From NCBI RefSeq assembly GCF_900636535.1, contig NZ_LR134289.1, positions 3,551,001 through 3,615,000 of the forward strand: a stretch of DNA of 64,000 nucleotides. The letters run 5' to 3'. The notes under the pieces are model-generated. The model was not told the origin of the DNA. It did no database searches and saw only the letters and a list, made by a program, of their open reading frames with translations. Origin of the DNA: Chryseobacterium gleum (GTDB lineage: Bacteria; Bacteroidota; Bacteroidia; Flavobacteriales; Weeksellaceae). Below, in pieces: positions 16,389-25,161 of this stretch (positions are counted from its first letter, which is position 1; each line of letters starts with the position of its first letter). A program made the position numbers and the translations under genes.

Positions 16389-17792
16389 TTATGCGAAAAA
16401 TAAATAAGCCAGTGCGATAGAAGTGATAATACCCACCAGATCGGCCAGAAGCATGGCAATTACCGTATATCTTGTATTTTTAACAGCCACAGCCCCGAAA
16501 TATACTGCGATCACGTAAAACGTCGTATCTGAGCTTCCCTGAAGAACTGCTGCCAATTTACCCTGAAAACTATCAGCTCCAAATGTTGTCATTGTGTCTA
16601 CCATCATTCCTCTGGCTCCGGAACCGGATAAAGGTTTGATTAAAGCCGTTGGAAGTCCATCCACAAATCTAGGATCCATATTGGCAACGTTGGCCACCCA
16701 CTTCATTCCGTCGATAATCACATCGAAAACACCGGAGGTTCTTAATAATGAAATGGCAATCAGCATTCCGACAAGGTAAGGGATAATCTTGACACAGGTT
16801 GTAAAACCTTCTTTTGCCCCTTCAATAAAGGCATCAAAAACGTTGATTTTTTTATAAACAGCACCCAATACAATCGCCAGGAAAATGAAGAGAATCAGTC
16901 CATTGCTCAATACTTTGCTGAAATCGTCCAGCTCATCTTTGCTCAACTGAACCAGGTACAAAACCAATAAAGCGATAACGGCTGAAATTCCTCCTACATA
17001 GGCAATCACTACAGGACGGAGAAGATTGATTTTCTGATATAATGAAACGATAATCATTGCTGCCAGTGTAGCGGCAAAAGTGGCAATCATACAGGGCAGG
17101 AAAATATCTGTAGGCGTTTTGGAACCCATCGAGGCTCTGATCGCAATAATCGATACAGGAATCAAAGTCATACCACCTGCATGAAGGCACAGAAACATAA
17201 TCTGTGAATTGCTGGCTGTATCTTTATTAGGGTTTAAAGTCTGGAGACTTTCCATTGCTTTTAAACCAAAAGGAGTCGCAGCATTATCTAGCCCTAATAG
17301 ATTGGCGCTGAAATTCATCAGCATGTGCCCGAATGCGGGATGATTCTTAGGGATATCAGGAAATAGTTTAGAGAAAAAGGGCTGTATCAGACGGCTTAAA
17401 AGGTTGATGCCTCCAGCTTTTTCAGCAATACTCATGAATCCCATAAACAGGGTCATAATTCCGATAAGGCCAAGGCAGATTTTAACTGCGGTTTCTGAAG
17501 TCCCGATTACTCCGTCTGATTCCTGAACGCGGTAAACATTTACATTCTGTTTTAAAGAATCTGTTTTATAGTGGATTCTGCTGTCTGCAAAATCATTTTT
17601 TTTCATCAGGCTGTCTCTTACAACAGGGGAGAGGCTGTTCATAGGCTGGGAAGCAATCTTCACTGTATCACCACCTTTTCCTACCACCATATCATTGAAA
17701 ATGGTTTTGTAATTACCTGACGAAACGTATTTTATACTGGCAATGGCAATGGCAATGATAATGAAAGCCGACCAAATTCTGCTGAGAACCAT
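16389..17792 (-). CDS. Nucleoside recognition (Gate) domain membrane protein, SpmA-SpmB-like fusion
   Basis: 467 residues with about ten membrane helices. Two Gate-type halves are seen: an SpmA-like half (GLIGIMTLFMGFMSIAEKAGG ... PKNHPAFGHMLMNFSANLLGLDNAATPFG) and an SpmB-like half (VKIIPYLVGMLIAISLLRTSG ... KPLSGSGARGMMVD ... GSSDTTFYVIAVYFG). In Bacillus these are two separate spore maturation genes; the fused form occurs in non-sporulating Bacteroidota, where its role is unknown, perhaps transport. An insertion of about 60 residues after the first helix is probably periplasmic. Confidence 0.85.
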   Translation of the reverse strand: MVLSRIWSAFIIIAIAIASIKYVSSGNYKTIFNDMVVGKGGDTVKIASQPMNSLSPVVRDSLMKKNDFADSRIHYKTDSLKQNVNVYRVQESDGVIGTSETAVKICLGLIGIMTLFMGFMSIAEKAGGINLLSRLIQPFFSKLFPDIPKNHPAFGHMLMNFSANLLGLDNAATPFGLKAMESLQTLNPNKDTASNSQIMFLCLHAGGMTLIPVSIIAIRASMGSKTPTDIFLPCMIATFAATLAAMIIVSLYQKINLLRPVVIAYVGGISAVIALLVLYLVQLSKDELDDFSKVLSNGLILFIFLAIVLGAVYKKINVFDAFIEGAKEGFTTCVKIIPYLVGMLIAISLLRTSGVFDVIIDGMKWVANVANMDPRFVDGLPTALIKPLSGSGARGMMVDTMTTFGADSFQGKLAAVLQGSSDTTFYVIAVYFGAVAVKNTRYTVIAMLLADLVGIITSIALAYLFFA

Positions 17793-17960
17793 CTGATTGA
17801 TTTAATTGTTTAAACTTATCGAAAATACTTTAAACCACAAAAATAACTAAAGTCTTTTGTTATTCTGGTGTTAAAGAGAACTAATGATGGCTTCTAATCT
17901 TAAAGTATATTGTTAACGCAATGTACGCAAAGGTTTTTAATGATGACGGTTGATTTTTTC

Positions 17961-18035
17961 TTTTGCAAAGGCGTTAGCGCTAACCAAAGAGAATTTAAGT
18001 TAGGGAACATTGCTGAATGAAATGCCCTTGCGAAC
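17961..18035. repeat. Dispersed hairpin repeat, copy B
   Basis: TTTTGCAAAGGC (17961-17972) and GCCCTTGCGAAC (18024-18035) are imperfect arms related to copies A and C; TGAAATGCC precedes the second arm in all three. Flanking AACGCA...ACGCAAAG (about 17913-17931) and CTGGCGTTT (about 18076-18084) recur near copy C. It fills most of the 306-nt gap 17793-18098; nothing else was found there. Confidence 0.6.
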
Positions 18036-18098
18036 AAAAAATATACATTAAGTTTTTAGATTTTCCCTGCGCTCCCTGGCGTTTAAAACTAAAATGAT

Positions 18099-18608
18099 TT
18101 ACTCTTCCAGATAAACAAGATACCCCTCAAAATTGTCATCCAGGCTTTTAAGAACTTTTGCATCATCCATTTTTTTGATTAATGCATCTACAAAGAAGCT
18201 TTTTTCAAAAAACTGACGGTGAATTCCCGGTAAAAGTTCCATGAAATAATCCATTCCGATTTTGTTGTTATGAAGATCCATTTTGGTTTCCAGGGGCTCA
18301 TTCGGGAACAGCTCTTCATGCATGTCCGTAATTCTTTTGCAAAAATCAAGCGCTTTTTTAGGAGAGGAAATCTTACAGCAGTACATCATAATGAAGCAGC
18401 ACCAGAGAGCATGCCTGAAAGCATTTCCAATGCCGTTATTGGAGGCTGTTTCAGGGAATTTTTTCTGTGCAATGGTGAATGCCTTTACTGTAGCATAAAA
18501 ACTTAGTAAAGCGAAAAGAGGATGGGGAAGGATGAGTGATAAAAGACGCATAATCTTTTTAAAACTCATACTCCTGATGGCATTGAAAAATATTTTAAAA
18601 GTCCTCAT
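18099..18608 (-). CDS. DUF6973-like protein
   Basis: 169 residues. The centre GNAFRHALWCCFIMMYC followed by ALDFCKRITDMHE and MDLHNNKIGMDYF fits the DUF6973 pattern (N-A-F-R-H-A-x-W, D-x-H-E, D-x-x-N-N). These conserved His, Glu and Asn residues look catalytic, and the domain also occurs as a toxin tip elsewhere, but no partner gene is present here. The N-terminal part is hydrophobic (LILPHPLFALLSFYATVKAF), so it may be membrane-attached. It lies downstream of accD, beyond a terminator. Confidence 0.65.
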   Translation of the reverse strand: MRTFKIFFNAIRSMSFKKIMRLLSLILPHPLFALLSFYATVKAFTIAQKKFPETASNNGIGNAFRHALWCCFIMMYCCKISSPKKALDFCKRITDMHEELFPNEPLETKMDLHNNKIGMDYFMELLPGIHRQFFEKSFFVDALIKKMDDAKVLKSLDDNFEGYLVYLEE

Positions 18609-18615
18609 AAATAAA

Positions 18616-18641
18616 AATCTCTCCCTAATTAGAGAGAGATT
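18616..18641 (-). terminator. Terminator after accD
   Basis: AATCTCTC (18616-18623) and GAGAGATT (18634-18641) pair. On the minus strand the stem is followed by a run of Ts (AAAAA at 18613-18617), as expected for the accD transcript. Confidence 0.7.
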
Positions 18642-18662
18642 GTATTGTTTTTGTTACAGATA

Positions 18663-19517
18663 CTATGCTTTTACAGCCAATAAATTAACTGTTTTGGCAA
18701 CCGTATCCTGAATTTCAGTTCTTTTTACGATGAAATCTACAAATCCTTTTTCCTGTAAGAATTCTGATGTCTGGAATCCTTCCGGTAAGTCTCTACCAAT
18801 CGTTTCACGGATTACTCTTGGTCCAGCAAAACCGATCAGTGCTCCCGGCTCTGCCATGATGATATCGGCAGTCATAGCGAAAGAAGCTGTGATTCCTCCG
18901 AATGTAGGGTCACAAAGGTAAGCGATGTATAAAAGTCCTGCTTCGGAAAGCTGAGCTAATTTAGCCTGAACTTTTGCCAATTGCATCAGAGAGTAAGTGG
19001 CTTCCTGCATTCTTGCTCCTCCGGACTGACAGATAATCATATACGGAAGCTTATGTGCGATACAGTAATCTACAGCTCTTCTGATCTTTTCTCCCATTAC
19101 AGAACCCAAAGATCCACCGATGAAAGCAAAATCCATACAAGAAACTACCATTTCAGTTCCTTTTACAGTTCCTACTGCGTTTCTGATAGAATCTGTAAGC
19201 TTTGTTTTAGCTTTCACTTCTTTCAGACGGTCTTTGTAAGGCTTTGTATCTTTGAAGTTTAAGATATCAATACTCTCAACATTGGCATCCAGTTCGGTAA
19301 ATTTACCACCGTCAAAAAGGATGTCAAAAAATTCTGCACTTCCTATTCTCACATGAAATCCGTCTTCAGGAGAAACGTAGTTATTTCTCTTTAGTTCATC
19401 ATGTTCCACTACTTTTCCGGAAGGAGTCTGATGCCACAGGCCTTTGGGAACGTCCTTTTTTTCATCAGTAGAAGTGGTAATGTTTTTTGCTTTTCTTTTA
19501 AACCAGTCGAATGCCAT
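18663..19517 (-). CDS. accD: Acetyl-CoA carboxylase carboxyltransferase beta subunit, zinc ribbon degenerate
   Basis: 284 residues. With AccA it moves the carboxyl group from biotin to acetyl-CoA, making malonyl-CoA for fatty acid synthesis. The crotonase-like core is intact: [35 protein letters not shown] and [21 protein letters not shown]. AccD normally starts with a C-x2-C...C-x2-C zinc ribbon; here the same places read TPSG and SPEDG, so all four cysteines are gone while the surrounding sequence ([27 protein letters not shown]) stays aligned. It precedes a DUF6973-like gene and follows the aldolase gene. Confidence 0.93.
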   Translation of the reverse strand: MAFDWFKRKAKNITTSTDEKKDVPKGLWHQTPSGKVVEHDELKRNNYVSPEDGFHVRIGSAEFFDILFDGGKFTELDANVESIDILNFKDTKPYKDRLKEVKAKTKLTDSIRNAVGTVKGTEMVVSCMDFAFIGGSLGSVMGEKIRRAVDYCIAHKLPYMIICQSGGARMQEATYSLMQLAKVQAKLAQLSEAGLLYIAYLCDPTFGGITASFAMTADIIMAEPGALIGFAGPRVIRETIGRDLPEGFQTSEFLQEKGFVDFIVKRTEIQDTVAKTVNLLAVKA

Positions 19518-19547
19518 TTTTGTTTGTATTAATGTATAAATGTAAAA

Positions 19548-19595
19548 TGTATCAATGTAAATCTATTTCTTATGAATATTTTTTACATTGATACA
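19548..19595. repeat. 14-bp inverted repeat between the aldolase and accD genes
   Basis: TGTATCAATGTAAA (19548-19561) and TTTACATTGATACA (19582-19595) are perfect complements with a 20-nt loop. It may be a terminator or RNA processing hairpin between the two minus-strand genes; no T-run follows. Confidence 0.6.
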
Positions 19596-19607
19596 ATTGT
19601 ACAGTTC

Positions 19608-20678
19608 TTATTTTAAAGTATTTACGTTATTTAAATCTTCAAATGCTTTCACCAATCTTGCAGAGAATGTATCCTCACCTTTTCTTACCCAAACTCTTGG
19701 ATCATAGAATTTTTTGTTAGGTTTTTCTTCTCCTTCAGGGTTTCCGATCTGAGCTCTTAAATATTCAATATTGTTGATCATATAATCTCTGATTCCTTCT
19801 GTGTATGCAAACTGAAGGTCAGTATCAATGTTCATTTTGATTACTCCGTAATCGATCGCTTCTCTGATCTCTTCTAAAGTAGATCCTGAACCTCCGTGGA
19901 ATACAAAGTTGATCGGTTTAGCAGCCGTTCCGAATTTCTCCTGAACATATTTCTGAGAATTGTCAAGAATTTTCGGAGTAAGAACCACGTTTCCTGGCTT
20001 GTAAACTCCGTGTACGTTACCGAAAGCAGCAGCGATTGTGAAGTTGTCAGAAATAGCTTTTAATTTTTCATAAGTATAAGCTACATCTTCAGGCTGTGTA
20101 TATAATTTAGAGTTATCAACGTCTGAGTTGTCAACACCGTCTTCTTCACCACCGGTAACCCCGATTTCTACTTCAAGAGTCATCTGAAGCTTAGCCATTC
20201 TTTCGAAATATTTAGCTGAAATCTCAAGGTTTTCTTCTAAAGATTCCTCAGAAAGGTCTAACATGTGAGAAGAGTAAAGAGATTTTCCTGTCTGCTTGAA
20301 GAATTCTTCGTTAGCATCCATCAAACCATCAATCCAGGGAAGTAATTTCTTTGCACAGTGGTCTGTGTGTAAAATTACTGTTGCTCCGTAAGCTTCTGCA
20401 AGCGTGTGAATATGTTTTGCTCCCGCGATAGCTCCTAAGATTGCAGACTTTTGTCCGTCATTGCTTAATCCTTTCCCTGCGTTGAACGCAGCTCCTCCAT
20501 TTGAAAACTGAATAATTACAGGAGCGTTTAATTTCGCTGCAGTTTCCATCGTAGCGTTTACGTTGCTTGATCCAATTACGTTTACTGCAGGTAATGCAAA
20601 TTTGTTTTCTTTAGCATACTGAAAGATATCAGTAACTAACTGACCTGTGGCAACTCCTGCCGGAAAAATTCTGCTCAT
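19608..20678 (-). CDS. fbaA: Class II fructose-bisphosphate aldolase
   Basis: 356 residues, the length of the class IIA enzyme. It splits fructose-1,6-bisphosphate into DHAP and glyceraldehyde-3-phosphate using zinc. Zinc and substrate motifs are visible: VILHTDHCAKK (Asp and His), LEVEIGVTGGEEDG, AFGNVHGVYKPGNVVL (His) and NFVFHGGSGS (His), then MNIDTDLQ. A near-consensus -7 element (TACCTTTA on the minus strand, 20724-20731) lies about 45 nt upstream. Confidence 0.95.
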   Translation of the reverse strand: MSRIFPAGVATGQLVTDIFQYAKENKFALPAVNVIGSSNVNATMETAAKLNAPVIIQFSNGGAAFNAGKGLSNDGQKSAILGAIAGAKHIHTLAEAYGATVILHTDHCAKKLLPWIDGLMDANEEFFKQTGKSLYSSHMLDLSEESLEENLEISAKYFERMAKLQMTLEVEIGVTGGEEDGVDNSDVDNSKLYTQPEDVAYTYEKLKAISDNFTIAAAFGNVHGVYKPGNVVLTPKILDNSQKYVQEKFGTAAKPINFVFHGGSGSTLEEIREAIDYGVIKMNIDTDLQFAYTEGIRDYMINNIEYLRAQIGNPEGEEKPNKKFYDPRVWVRKGEDTFSARLVKAFEDLNNVNTLK

Positions 20679-20749
20679 GTTTTACTTTTTGTTATAAATT
20701 TATTAGGTGTTTTTAATTTCGTGTAAAGGTAATCATTTTTAAGAAATTG

Positions 20750-21616
20750 CTAATTTCTTTTATCTCTTCCCCAAAGTAGCTTCTGACGGATGGTTTCGTA
20801 GAAACTTAAACTGTTGGGCTGTACCAGAAGAAGCTGGAATTTTGCTTTTTTGATAATGATTTCTTTATCTGTTTCTATATGGATCAGCCGGGAGTCTAAG
20901 GAAAGGGAGTATTGAGGTACACGGCTTTCCACCCTGAATTTTATTTCTACCTTATCATTTACAACCAGAGGCCTTACGTTCAGGTTGTGAGGTGCAATTG
21001 GAGTAATGACAAAATTTTCGTTGTTGGGAGAGATAATTGGTCCTCCGCAGCTCAGAGAGTATGCGGTAGAGCCTGTTGGCGTTGAAATGATCACGCCATC
21101 GCCCCAGAATACATTGAGAAATTCATCGTTAATATAAGAATCAACGGTGATCATGGATGTGGTTTCTTTTCTGGACACGGTAACATCATTCAACGCATAA
21201 GGAAAAGACCCTTCAAGCTTGGGCGAAACCACTTCTATTACTGAACGTCGGCTTGTTTTTACATCTCCTTTTAAGATAGAATCCAGTTCTTTAAACACCT
21301 GTTCCTTCGTGAAAAAGGCTAAAAATCCAAGACGTCCTGTATTTACTCCTACTACCGGAATTTCAAGATCTTCAATGAAGGTTAAAGAATTCACAATAGT
21401 TCCGTCACCACCGAAAGTGAAGAACAGATCTACCTCTTTATCCAGAAGATCCTGTTTGCAGTTGAAAGTTTCGAATATTTTTGAAAACTGAAGAGCCTCA
21501 GCCATTTCATCATACAGAACAGATTTTACACCTCTTGCTTCAAGTTCAGAGATAAACTTGCTTAAATATAAAAAAGTATCAAGATCTTTTTTCTGAGAAT
21601 ATATGGCTGCCTTCAT
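20750..21616 (-). CDS. nadK: NAD kinase
   Basis: 288 residues. It phosphorylates NAD to NADP with ATP. The GGDGT nucleotide site (FTFGGDGTIVNSL) is near residue 74, followed by GVNTGRLGFLAFF, and the second conserved block is GDGVIISTPTGSTAYSLSCGGPI. It starts one base after the stop of the upstream CBS-domain gene, so the two form an operon. Confidence 0.95.
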   Translation of the reverse strand: MKAAIYSQKKDLDTFLYLSKFISELEARGVKSVLYDEMAEALQFSKIFETFNCKQDLLDKEVDLFFTFGGDGTIVNSLTFIEDLEIPVVGVNTGRLGFLAFFTKEQVFKELDSILKGDVKTSRRSVIEVVSPKLEGSFPYALNDVTVSRKETTSMITVDSYINDEFLNVFWGDGVIISTPTGSTAYSLSCGGPIISPNNENFVITPIAPHNLNVRPLVVNDKVEIKFRVESRVPQYSLSLDSRLIHIETDKEIIIKKAKFQLLLVQPNSLSFYETIRQKLLWGRDKRN

Positions 21617-21617
21617 G

Positions 21618-22271
21618 TTATATTTCTATGAATTTTTGTAAAAAACCGAATCGGTCTTTAAACAGATCGGATTTCTCATCAGAATAGTATTTTTCAACAA
21701 TTCTGTAGTCGTACCGGTCAAAAGTAGCGTCTATCGAGGCAAGGTTTTCATTACTGATCTTTATGGTGATCTGGACCACTTCATCAGACATAAAGCTTAT
21801 AAACCCGCCGTAAAACTTCGAGTTGTTGCTTTCTACAATATTGGTAATTTCCGTCATAGAATATTTTCTGGCAGGAGTTTCTACAGTAAGAATGGCTCCT
21901 GTCTCTGAAAACAGAGGATAACGGGAAAGGTCCTGAAAAACATCTTCACAGGTAATATAACCCAGATATTTTTCATTTTTATTGATCACCGGAATTATAT
22001 TGGAACTGAATGTATAGAACAGACGAATACTGTCCATAATATTACTATCTTCCAGAATAGCAAAACGCTCTATCTGATGTTCCAGATCTTTCAGTGTTCC
22101 TCCCTCTTCCTCATACAGAAAGTCCATGGCGATAGCACCATAGAAGTGGTGGGATTTTTTGATGAAAACATGGGAATATCCAAAATCTTCCAATATATTT
22201 CTGGCCGACTCTATGGAGTCAGACAGGCTAAAACACGGAAAGTCTTTTGAGATATAGTCCTTGATAAACAT
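21618..22271 (-). CDS. Two-CBS-domain protein
   Basis: 217 residues. The N-terminal 120 residues form a CBS pair (SLSDSIESARNILEDFGYSHVFI and ILEDSNIMDSIRLFYTFSSNIIPVINKNEKYLGYI), which usually bind adenine nucleotides. The C-terminal part, about residues 130-210, looks like an ACT-type small-molecule fold (ILTVETPARKYSMTEITNIVESNN). Its position just before nadK, 1 nt apart, is common in Flavobacteriia and suggests a role near nucleotide metabolism; the target is not known. Confidence 0.8.
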   Translation of the reverse strand: MFIKDYISKDFPCFSLSDSIESARNILEDFGYSHVFIKKSHHFYGAIAMDFLYEEEGGTLKDLEHQIERFAILEDSNIMDSIRLFYTFSSNIIPVINKNEKYLGYITCEDVFQDLSRYPLFSETGAILTVETPARKYSMTEITNIVESNNSKFYGGFISFMSDEVVQITIKISNENLASIDATFDRYDYRIVEKYYSDEKSDLFKDRFGFLQKFIEI

Positions 22272-22355
22272 TGTGCTAATTTATAAAAAATTAAATGAAA
22301 CTTTTTCTGAAAACAGTACTTTTTTTAAGATGGAACAAAAAAAGTGCCGTCAAAA

Positions 22356-22386
22356 TTTGTTTGTAAAAAAAAATAAAGTACCTTTG
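22356..22386 (+). promoter_or_regulatory. Consensus promoter TTTG-N19-TACCTTTG with no ORF downstream
   Basis: TTTG at 22356-22359, 19 nt, then TACCTTTG at 22379-22386: a full match to the Bacteroidota sigma-A consensus, as strong as the tRNA-Val promoter at 3729-3759. It points away from the CBS gene, and no plus-strand gene follows. Confidence 0.65.
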
Positions 22387-22391
22387 TCGCC

Positions 22392-22460
22392 TTTCATTTT
22401 TACTTTTTATTAGATTTATTTCAAACTGCACTGTCTACTAAGGACATATGCAGTTTTTTT
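22392..22460 (+). ncRNA. Candidate small RNA of about 70 nt
   Basis: From the expected start about 6 nt after the -7 element, the transcript has an A/U-rich single-stranded 5' part and then a compound hairpin: AAACTGCA (22423-22430) pairs with TGCAGTTT (22449-22456), with an inner TGTC/GACA stem, followed by a T-run to 22460. This is a rho-independent terminator on the plus strand; the other strand has no T-run, so it does not serve trmH. There is no ORF. The last bases overlap the 3' end of the convergent methyltransferase gene, so antisense action is possible. No known RNA family is recognised. Confidence 0.5.
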
Positions 22461-22989
22461 ATTTTAAAGCTTTTGCAAATTCCCACATTACAATTCCGCC
22501 ACATACACTTACATTAAGAGAATGTTTCGTTCCAAGTTGAGGAATCTCTAAAAACACATCAATATTAGGAAGAACTTCATCACTGATTCCCTCTACTTCA
22601 TTTCCTAAAATCAGGGCGTATTTTTTCGATTTATCAATCGTAAAATCTGTAATCATTTGGCTGTCCGTAGTCTGTTCAATTCCGATGATTTCATAACCAT
22701 TGCTTTTCAAATCGGCAACAGCAGTATTGGTATCTGCTTCATGAGACCAGTCTACACTTTCTGTAGCTCCCAACGCCGCTTTATGGATCTCGCGATGAGG
22801 GGGTTGGGGCGTAATTCCACAGAGGATTATTTTTTCAATTAAAAATGCATCTGCTGTTCTGAAGGCTGCACCTACATTGTGCATACTTCTGATATTATCT
22901 AAAATGATGACCAACGGAATTTTTTCAACCTTCTTAAATGTTTCTACATCTATTCTGTTAAGTTCTTCCAGTTTTAGTTTCTGTACCAA
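22459..22989 (-). CDS. TrmH/SpoU family RNA 2'-O-methyltransferase
   Basis: 176 residues, short for the family, containing only the knotted methyltransferase domain. Motif 1 is DNIRSMHNVGAAFRTADAF (N and R conserved), motif 2 is ALILGNEVEGISDEVL and motif 3 is IPQLGTKHSLNVSVCGGIV. It methylates a ribose in tRNA or rRNA using S-adenosylmethionine; the exact nucleotide cannot be said. It lies 5 nt downstream of the YwqK-like gene, in the same direction. Confidence 0.88.
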   Translation of the reverse strand: MVQKLKLEELNRIDVETFKKVEKIPLVIILDNIRSMHNVGAAFRTADAFLIEKIILCGITPQPPHREIHKAALGATESVDWSHEADTNTAVADLKSNGYEIIGIEQTTDSQMITDFTIDKSKKYALILGNEVEGISDEVLPNIDVFLEIPQLGTKHSLNVSVCGGIVMWEFAKALK

Positions 22990-22994
22990 TTGTA

Positions 22995-23615
22995 TTATTT
23001 TGTTGAGATTAATTTTCCGTCTTTGTAGACCTCTGTCTTTTCTATGCTTCCATCTTCACGGTAATGAACCCGGGTGCCGTTTCTTTTGTCATTGGCAAAT
23101 TCGGTTTCGCGCTGTAATTTTCCTGATGGATAGAACACTTTCCATTTTCCGGTAGCAAGACCGTTGTCATACTGGCCAATGTCTTTTACCGATTTTCCGT
23201 CTTCATGGAAGGTTTTGCTTTCTCCCTGTAATTTATTGAATTTATAATTCGAAATTTCAGTTATTTTACCGGCAGGAGAATAAAAAGTAGCGGTAAGACT
23301 GTTGTCATAAATATTCTTTTCTCCATTCCTAAAAGCCTCTTTGGATGTAAGGACTCCATTTTTGTCAAAATAGGACCATTCTTTTACCTTATATCCTTTT
23401 TTATATTCGCCTTTGGACTGTATTTTTCCATTATCATAATAAAAAACAGCATCGCCGTCCAGTTTTCCTTTTTTCCATTCCACCACATTTTTAACCTGTC
23501 CGTTTTCATAAAACTCTTTGCAGGCTCCCTCCTGTAAACCGTCTTTATATCCGCAGGGTTTCTGCGCCATAATGAGAGCAGAAGCGGAAAAAAATAATAA
23601 AAAGATGTACTTCAT
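22995..23615 (-). CDS. Exported MORN-variant repeat protein (YwqK type)
   Basis: 206 residues with a signal peptide (IFLLFFSASALIMAQ). The body is a series of about seven repeats of roughly 22 residues with the pattern G-x-x-x-G-x-W-x-x-Y-x-x-N-G-x-L/I (for example EYKKGYKVKEWSYFDKNGVL and QYDNGLATGKWKVFYPSGKL). Databases often call such proteins YwqK family antitoxins, but here it is exported and no toxin gene is beside it, so that label should not be taken literally. Followed at 5 nt by the TrmH-like gene. Confidence 0.8.
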   Translation of the reverse strand: MKYIFLLFFSASALIMAQKPCGYKDGLQEGACKEFYENGQVKNVVEWKKGKLDGDAVFYYDNGKIQSKGEYKKGYKVKEWSYFDKNGVLTSKEAFRNGEKNIYDNSLTATFYSPAGKITEISNYKFNKLQGESKTFHEDGKSVKDIGQYDNGLATGKWKVFYPSGKLQRETEFANDKRNGTRVHYREDGSIEKTEVYKDGKLISTK

Positions 23616-23670
23616 AGCTATTTTTATTTCAAAAATAGTAAAATACTTATATTTGACTCAAAAATATACT

Positions 23671-24270
23671 ATGAAAAAATTATTCACCTTATTCATATTA
23701 ATGTGGGGATTTATTTACCTGGAAGCACAAAATACCTATTATCCTCAGGCTTTTTTCGACAAAAAACTGGCAAGAGAAATGCTTGGGTTCGGAAATTCTA
23801 CCATTGAAGGTGTGGCTTCCACAAAACAAAAAAACAACTGGGGTATTAAGCCATTGCTTGGAGAAAAGCATTACGCACCCAAAGGAACTGTTGTCATGCT
23901 TTTTCCTGTAACGCCTTATTTTCAGGAGTTTTACGACATGAGAAGGAAGTATGAAAATAAAAAGACGACGGTATATATGTCTGAAGAAGCTTTCAAATAC
24001 AGAGTAGAAGCCTTAACAGATGATCACGGAAGGTTTAAATTCGAAAAGCTGAAGCCAGGGAAATATTATCTTGAAACCATCGTCAATTTTACAGCTACAG
24101 CAAGTTACCAGCAACAGACCGGGACTTCTGATGCCTATAACGGCTATGGAGCGTATCTGTATTCAACCCCGATATACAGTACATTTTTCTACGGATATTC
24201 TGCTGCCAACAGGGAAAGCAAGTTTGTAGAAATAAAACAAGACGGAGAACTGAAAGAAATCAAGCTTTAA
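23671..24270 (+). CDS. Secreted protein with a carboxypeptidase-regulatory-like segment
   Basis: 199 residues from the ATG at 23671; a longer open frame begins at 23518, but the signal peptide MKKLFTLFILMWGFIYLEAQ marks the real start. The region around residues 105-135 (VEALTDDHGRFKFEKLKPGKYYLE) reads like the transthyretin-like fold of carboxypeptidase regulatory domains. A Tyr-rich segment follows (AYNGYGAYLYSTPIYSTFFYGY). Function unknown. It is divergent from the YwqK-like gene and ends in a terminator that includes its stop codon. Confidence 0.75.
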   Translation: MKKLFTLFILMWGFIYLEAQNTYYPQAFFDKKLAREMLGFGNSTIEGVASTKQKNNWGIKPLLGEKHYAPKGTVVMLFPVTPYFQEFYDMRRKYENKKTTVYMSEEAFKYRVEALTDDHGRFKFEKLKPGKYYLETIVNFTATASYQQQTGTSDAYNGYGAYLYSTPIYSTFFYGYSAANRESKFVEIKQDGELKEIKL

Positions 24271-24284
24271 AAGCTTGATTTTTT
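24258..24284 (+). terminator. Terminator with the stop codon in its loop
   Basis: AATCAAGCTT (24258-24267) and AAGCTTGATT (24271-24280) form a perfect 10-bp stem whose 3-nt loop is the TAA stop codon; a run of Ts follows to 24284. Confidence 0.85.
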
Positions 24285-25161
24285 ATTTTCTGATCATAAT
24301 CTGATGCACATTCTTCTCAATATTCTGAGCCAATGTTTCCATAGGAATATCATTTTCATCATTATTGAAAGGATCTTCAATTTCTTCTGCAATGAGTTCA
24401 AGACTCATCAGTACATAGTATACGAAAACGGTAAGCGGAATCATGAAAAGGCCAATAGTGATCACGTAAGCAATGGGCAAGGCAAAAACGTACAGGATAA
24501 TAAATTTCTTGATGAAAGAAGAGTAGGAATAAGGAATCGGAGTGTTTTTGATTCGCTCACAGCCTCCACAAACATCCAGAAACCCGGAAAGCTGTGTATC
24601 CAGATACAGCATTTCAACTTCAGATATTTTTCCTTCTTTTTTTAATTGATTTAATTTATGGCTTAACAGGATAATCATTTCACTTGGGCCATGATTTTTT
24701 AAGGAGCTTTCAATTTCAGAATAATCTTCATCCAAAGCGAGTCTTGTAGATTCCTTGGAAAGGTGCTTGGCTAAAAAGTGAGGAAAGAATTTGAGATATC
24801 TTGCAATCTGCTCAGCATCCTGACGGTTATCGCCAAGAATGGTGTTGATTTTTATGGCAAAATTTCGGGTGTCATTGACCAGTTTGCCCCAAAGTTTCCT
24901 GCCTTCCCACCATCTGTCATAAGCGGTATTGGTTCTGAAAACCAGCAAAAGAGAAAGAACAAAGCCCAGCAGAGAGTGAATCATTCCCACATTGCTGATT
25001 CCTGATTTTGAAGTAAGGTGAAGATATTCTACTTCCAGATACTGAATTCCCCATGAGTATAATCCTACAAGAATCATACTTGGGAAAAGAATTTTCAGGG
25101 TATCGCTTTTGTGGAGACTGAATAGGATTTTAAGGAAATGTTTGGTGTTGTAGACTCTCAT
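24283..25161 (-). CDS. Bestrophin family (UPF0187) membrane protein
   Basis: 292 residues with four membrane helices in two pairs. The family signature LVFRTNTAYDRWWEGRKLWG is at about residues 74-93, and the C-terminal half has IPYSYSSFIKKFIILYVFALP followed by EEIEDPFNNDENDIP, the acidic cluster that in bestrophins binds calcium or lies near the pore neck. Bacterial members form pentameric ion channels. Single gene, convergent with the secreted protein gene. Confidence 0.9.
   Translation of the reverse strand: MRVYNTKHFLKILFSLHKSDTLKILFPSMILVGLYSWGIQYLEVEYLHLTSKSGISNVGMIHSLLGFVLSLLLVFRTNTAYDRWWEGRKLWGKLVNDTRNFAIKINTILGDNRQDAEQIARYLKFFPHFLAKHLSKESTRLALDEDYSEIESSLKNHGPSEMIILLSHKLNQLKKEGKISEVEMLYLDTQLSGFLDVCGGCERIKNTPIPYSYSSFIKKFIILYVFALPIAYVITIGLFMIPLTVFVYYVLMSLELIAEEIEDPFNNDENDIPMETLAQNIEKNVHQIMIRK

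Noticed and set aside
22995..23615. A toxin-antitoxin system, from the YwqK family name
   Set aside because: The protein is exported, built of MORN-like repeats, and has no toxin-like neighbour; the TrmH-like gene beside it is an ordinary RNA methyltransferase.
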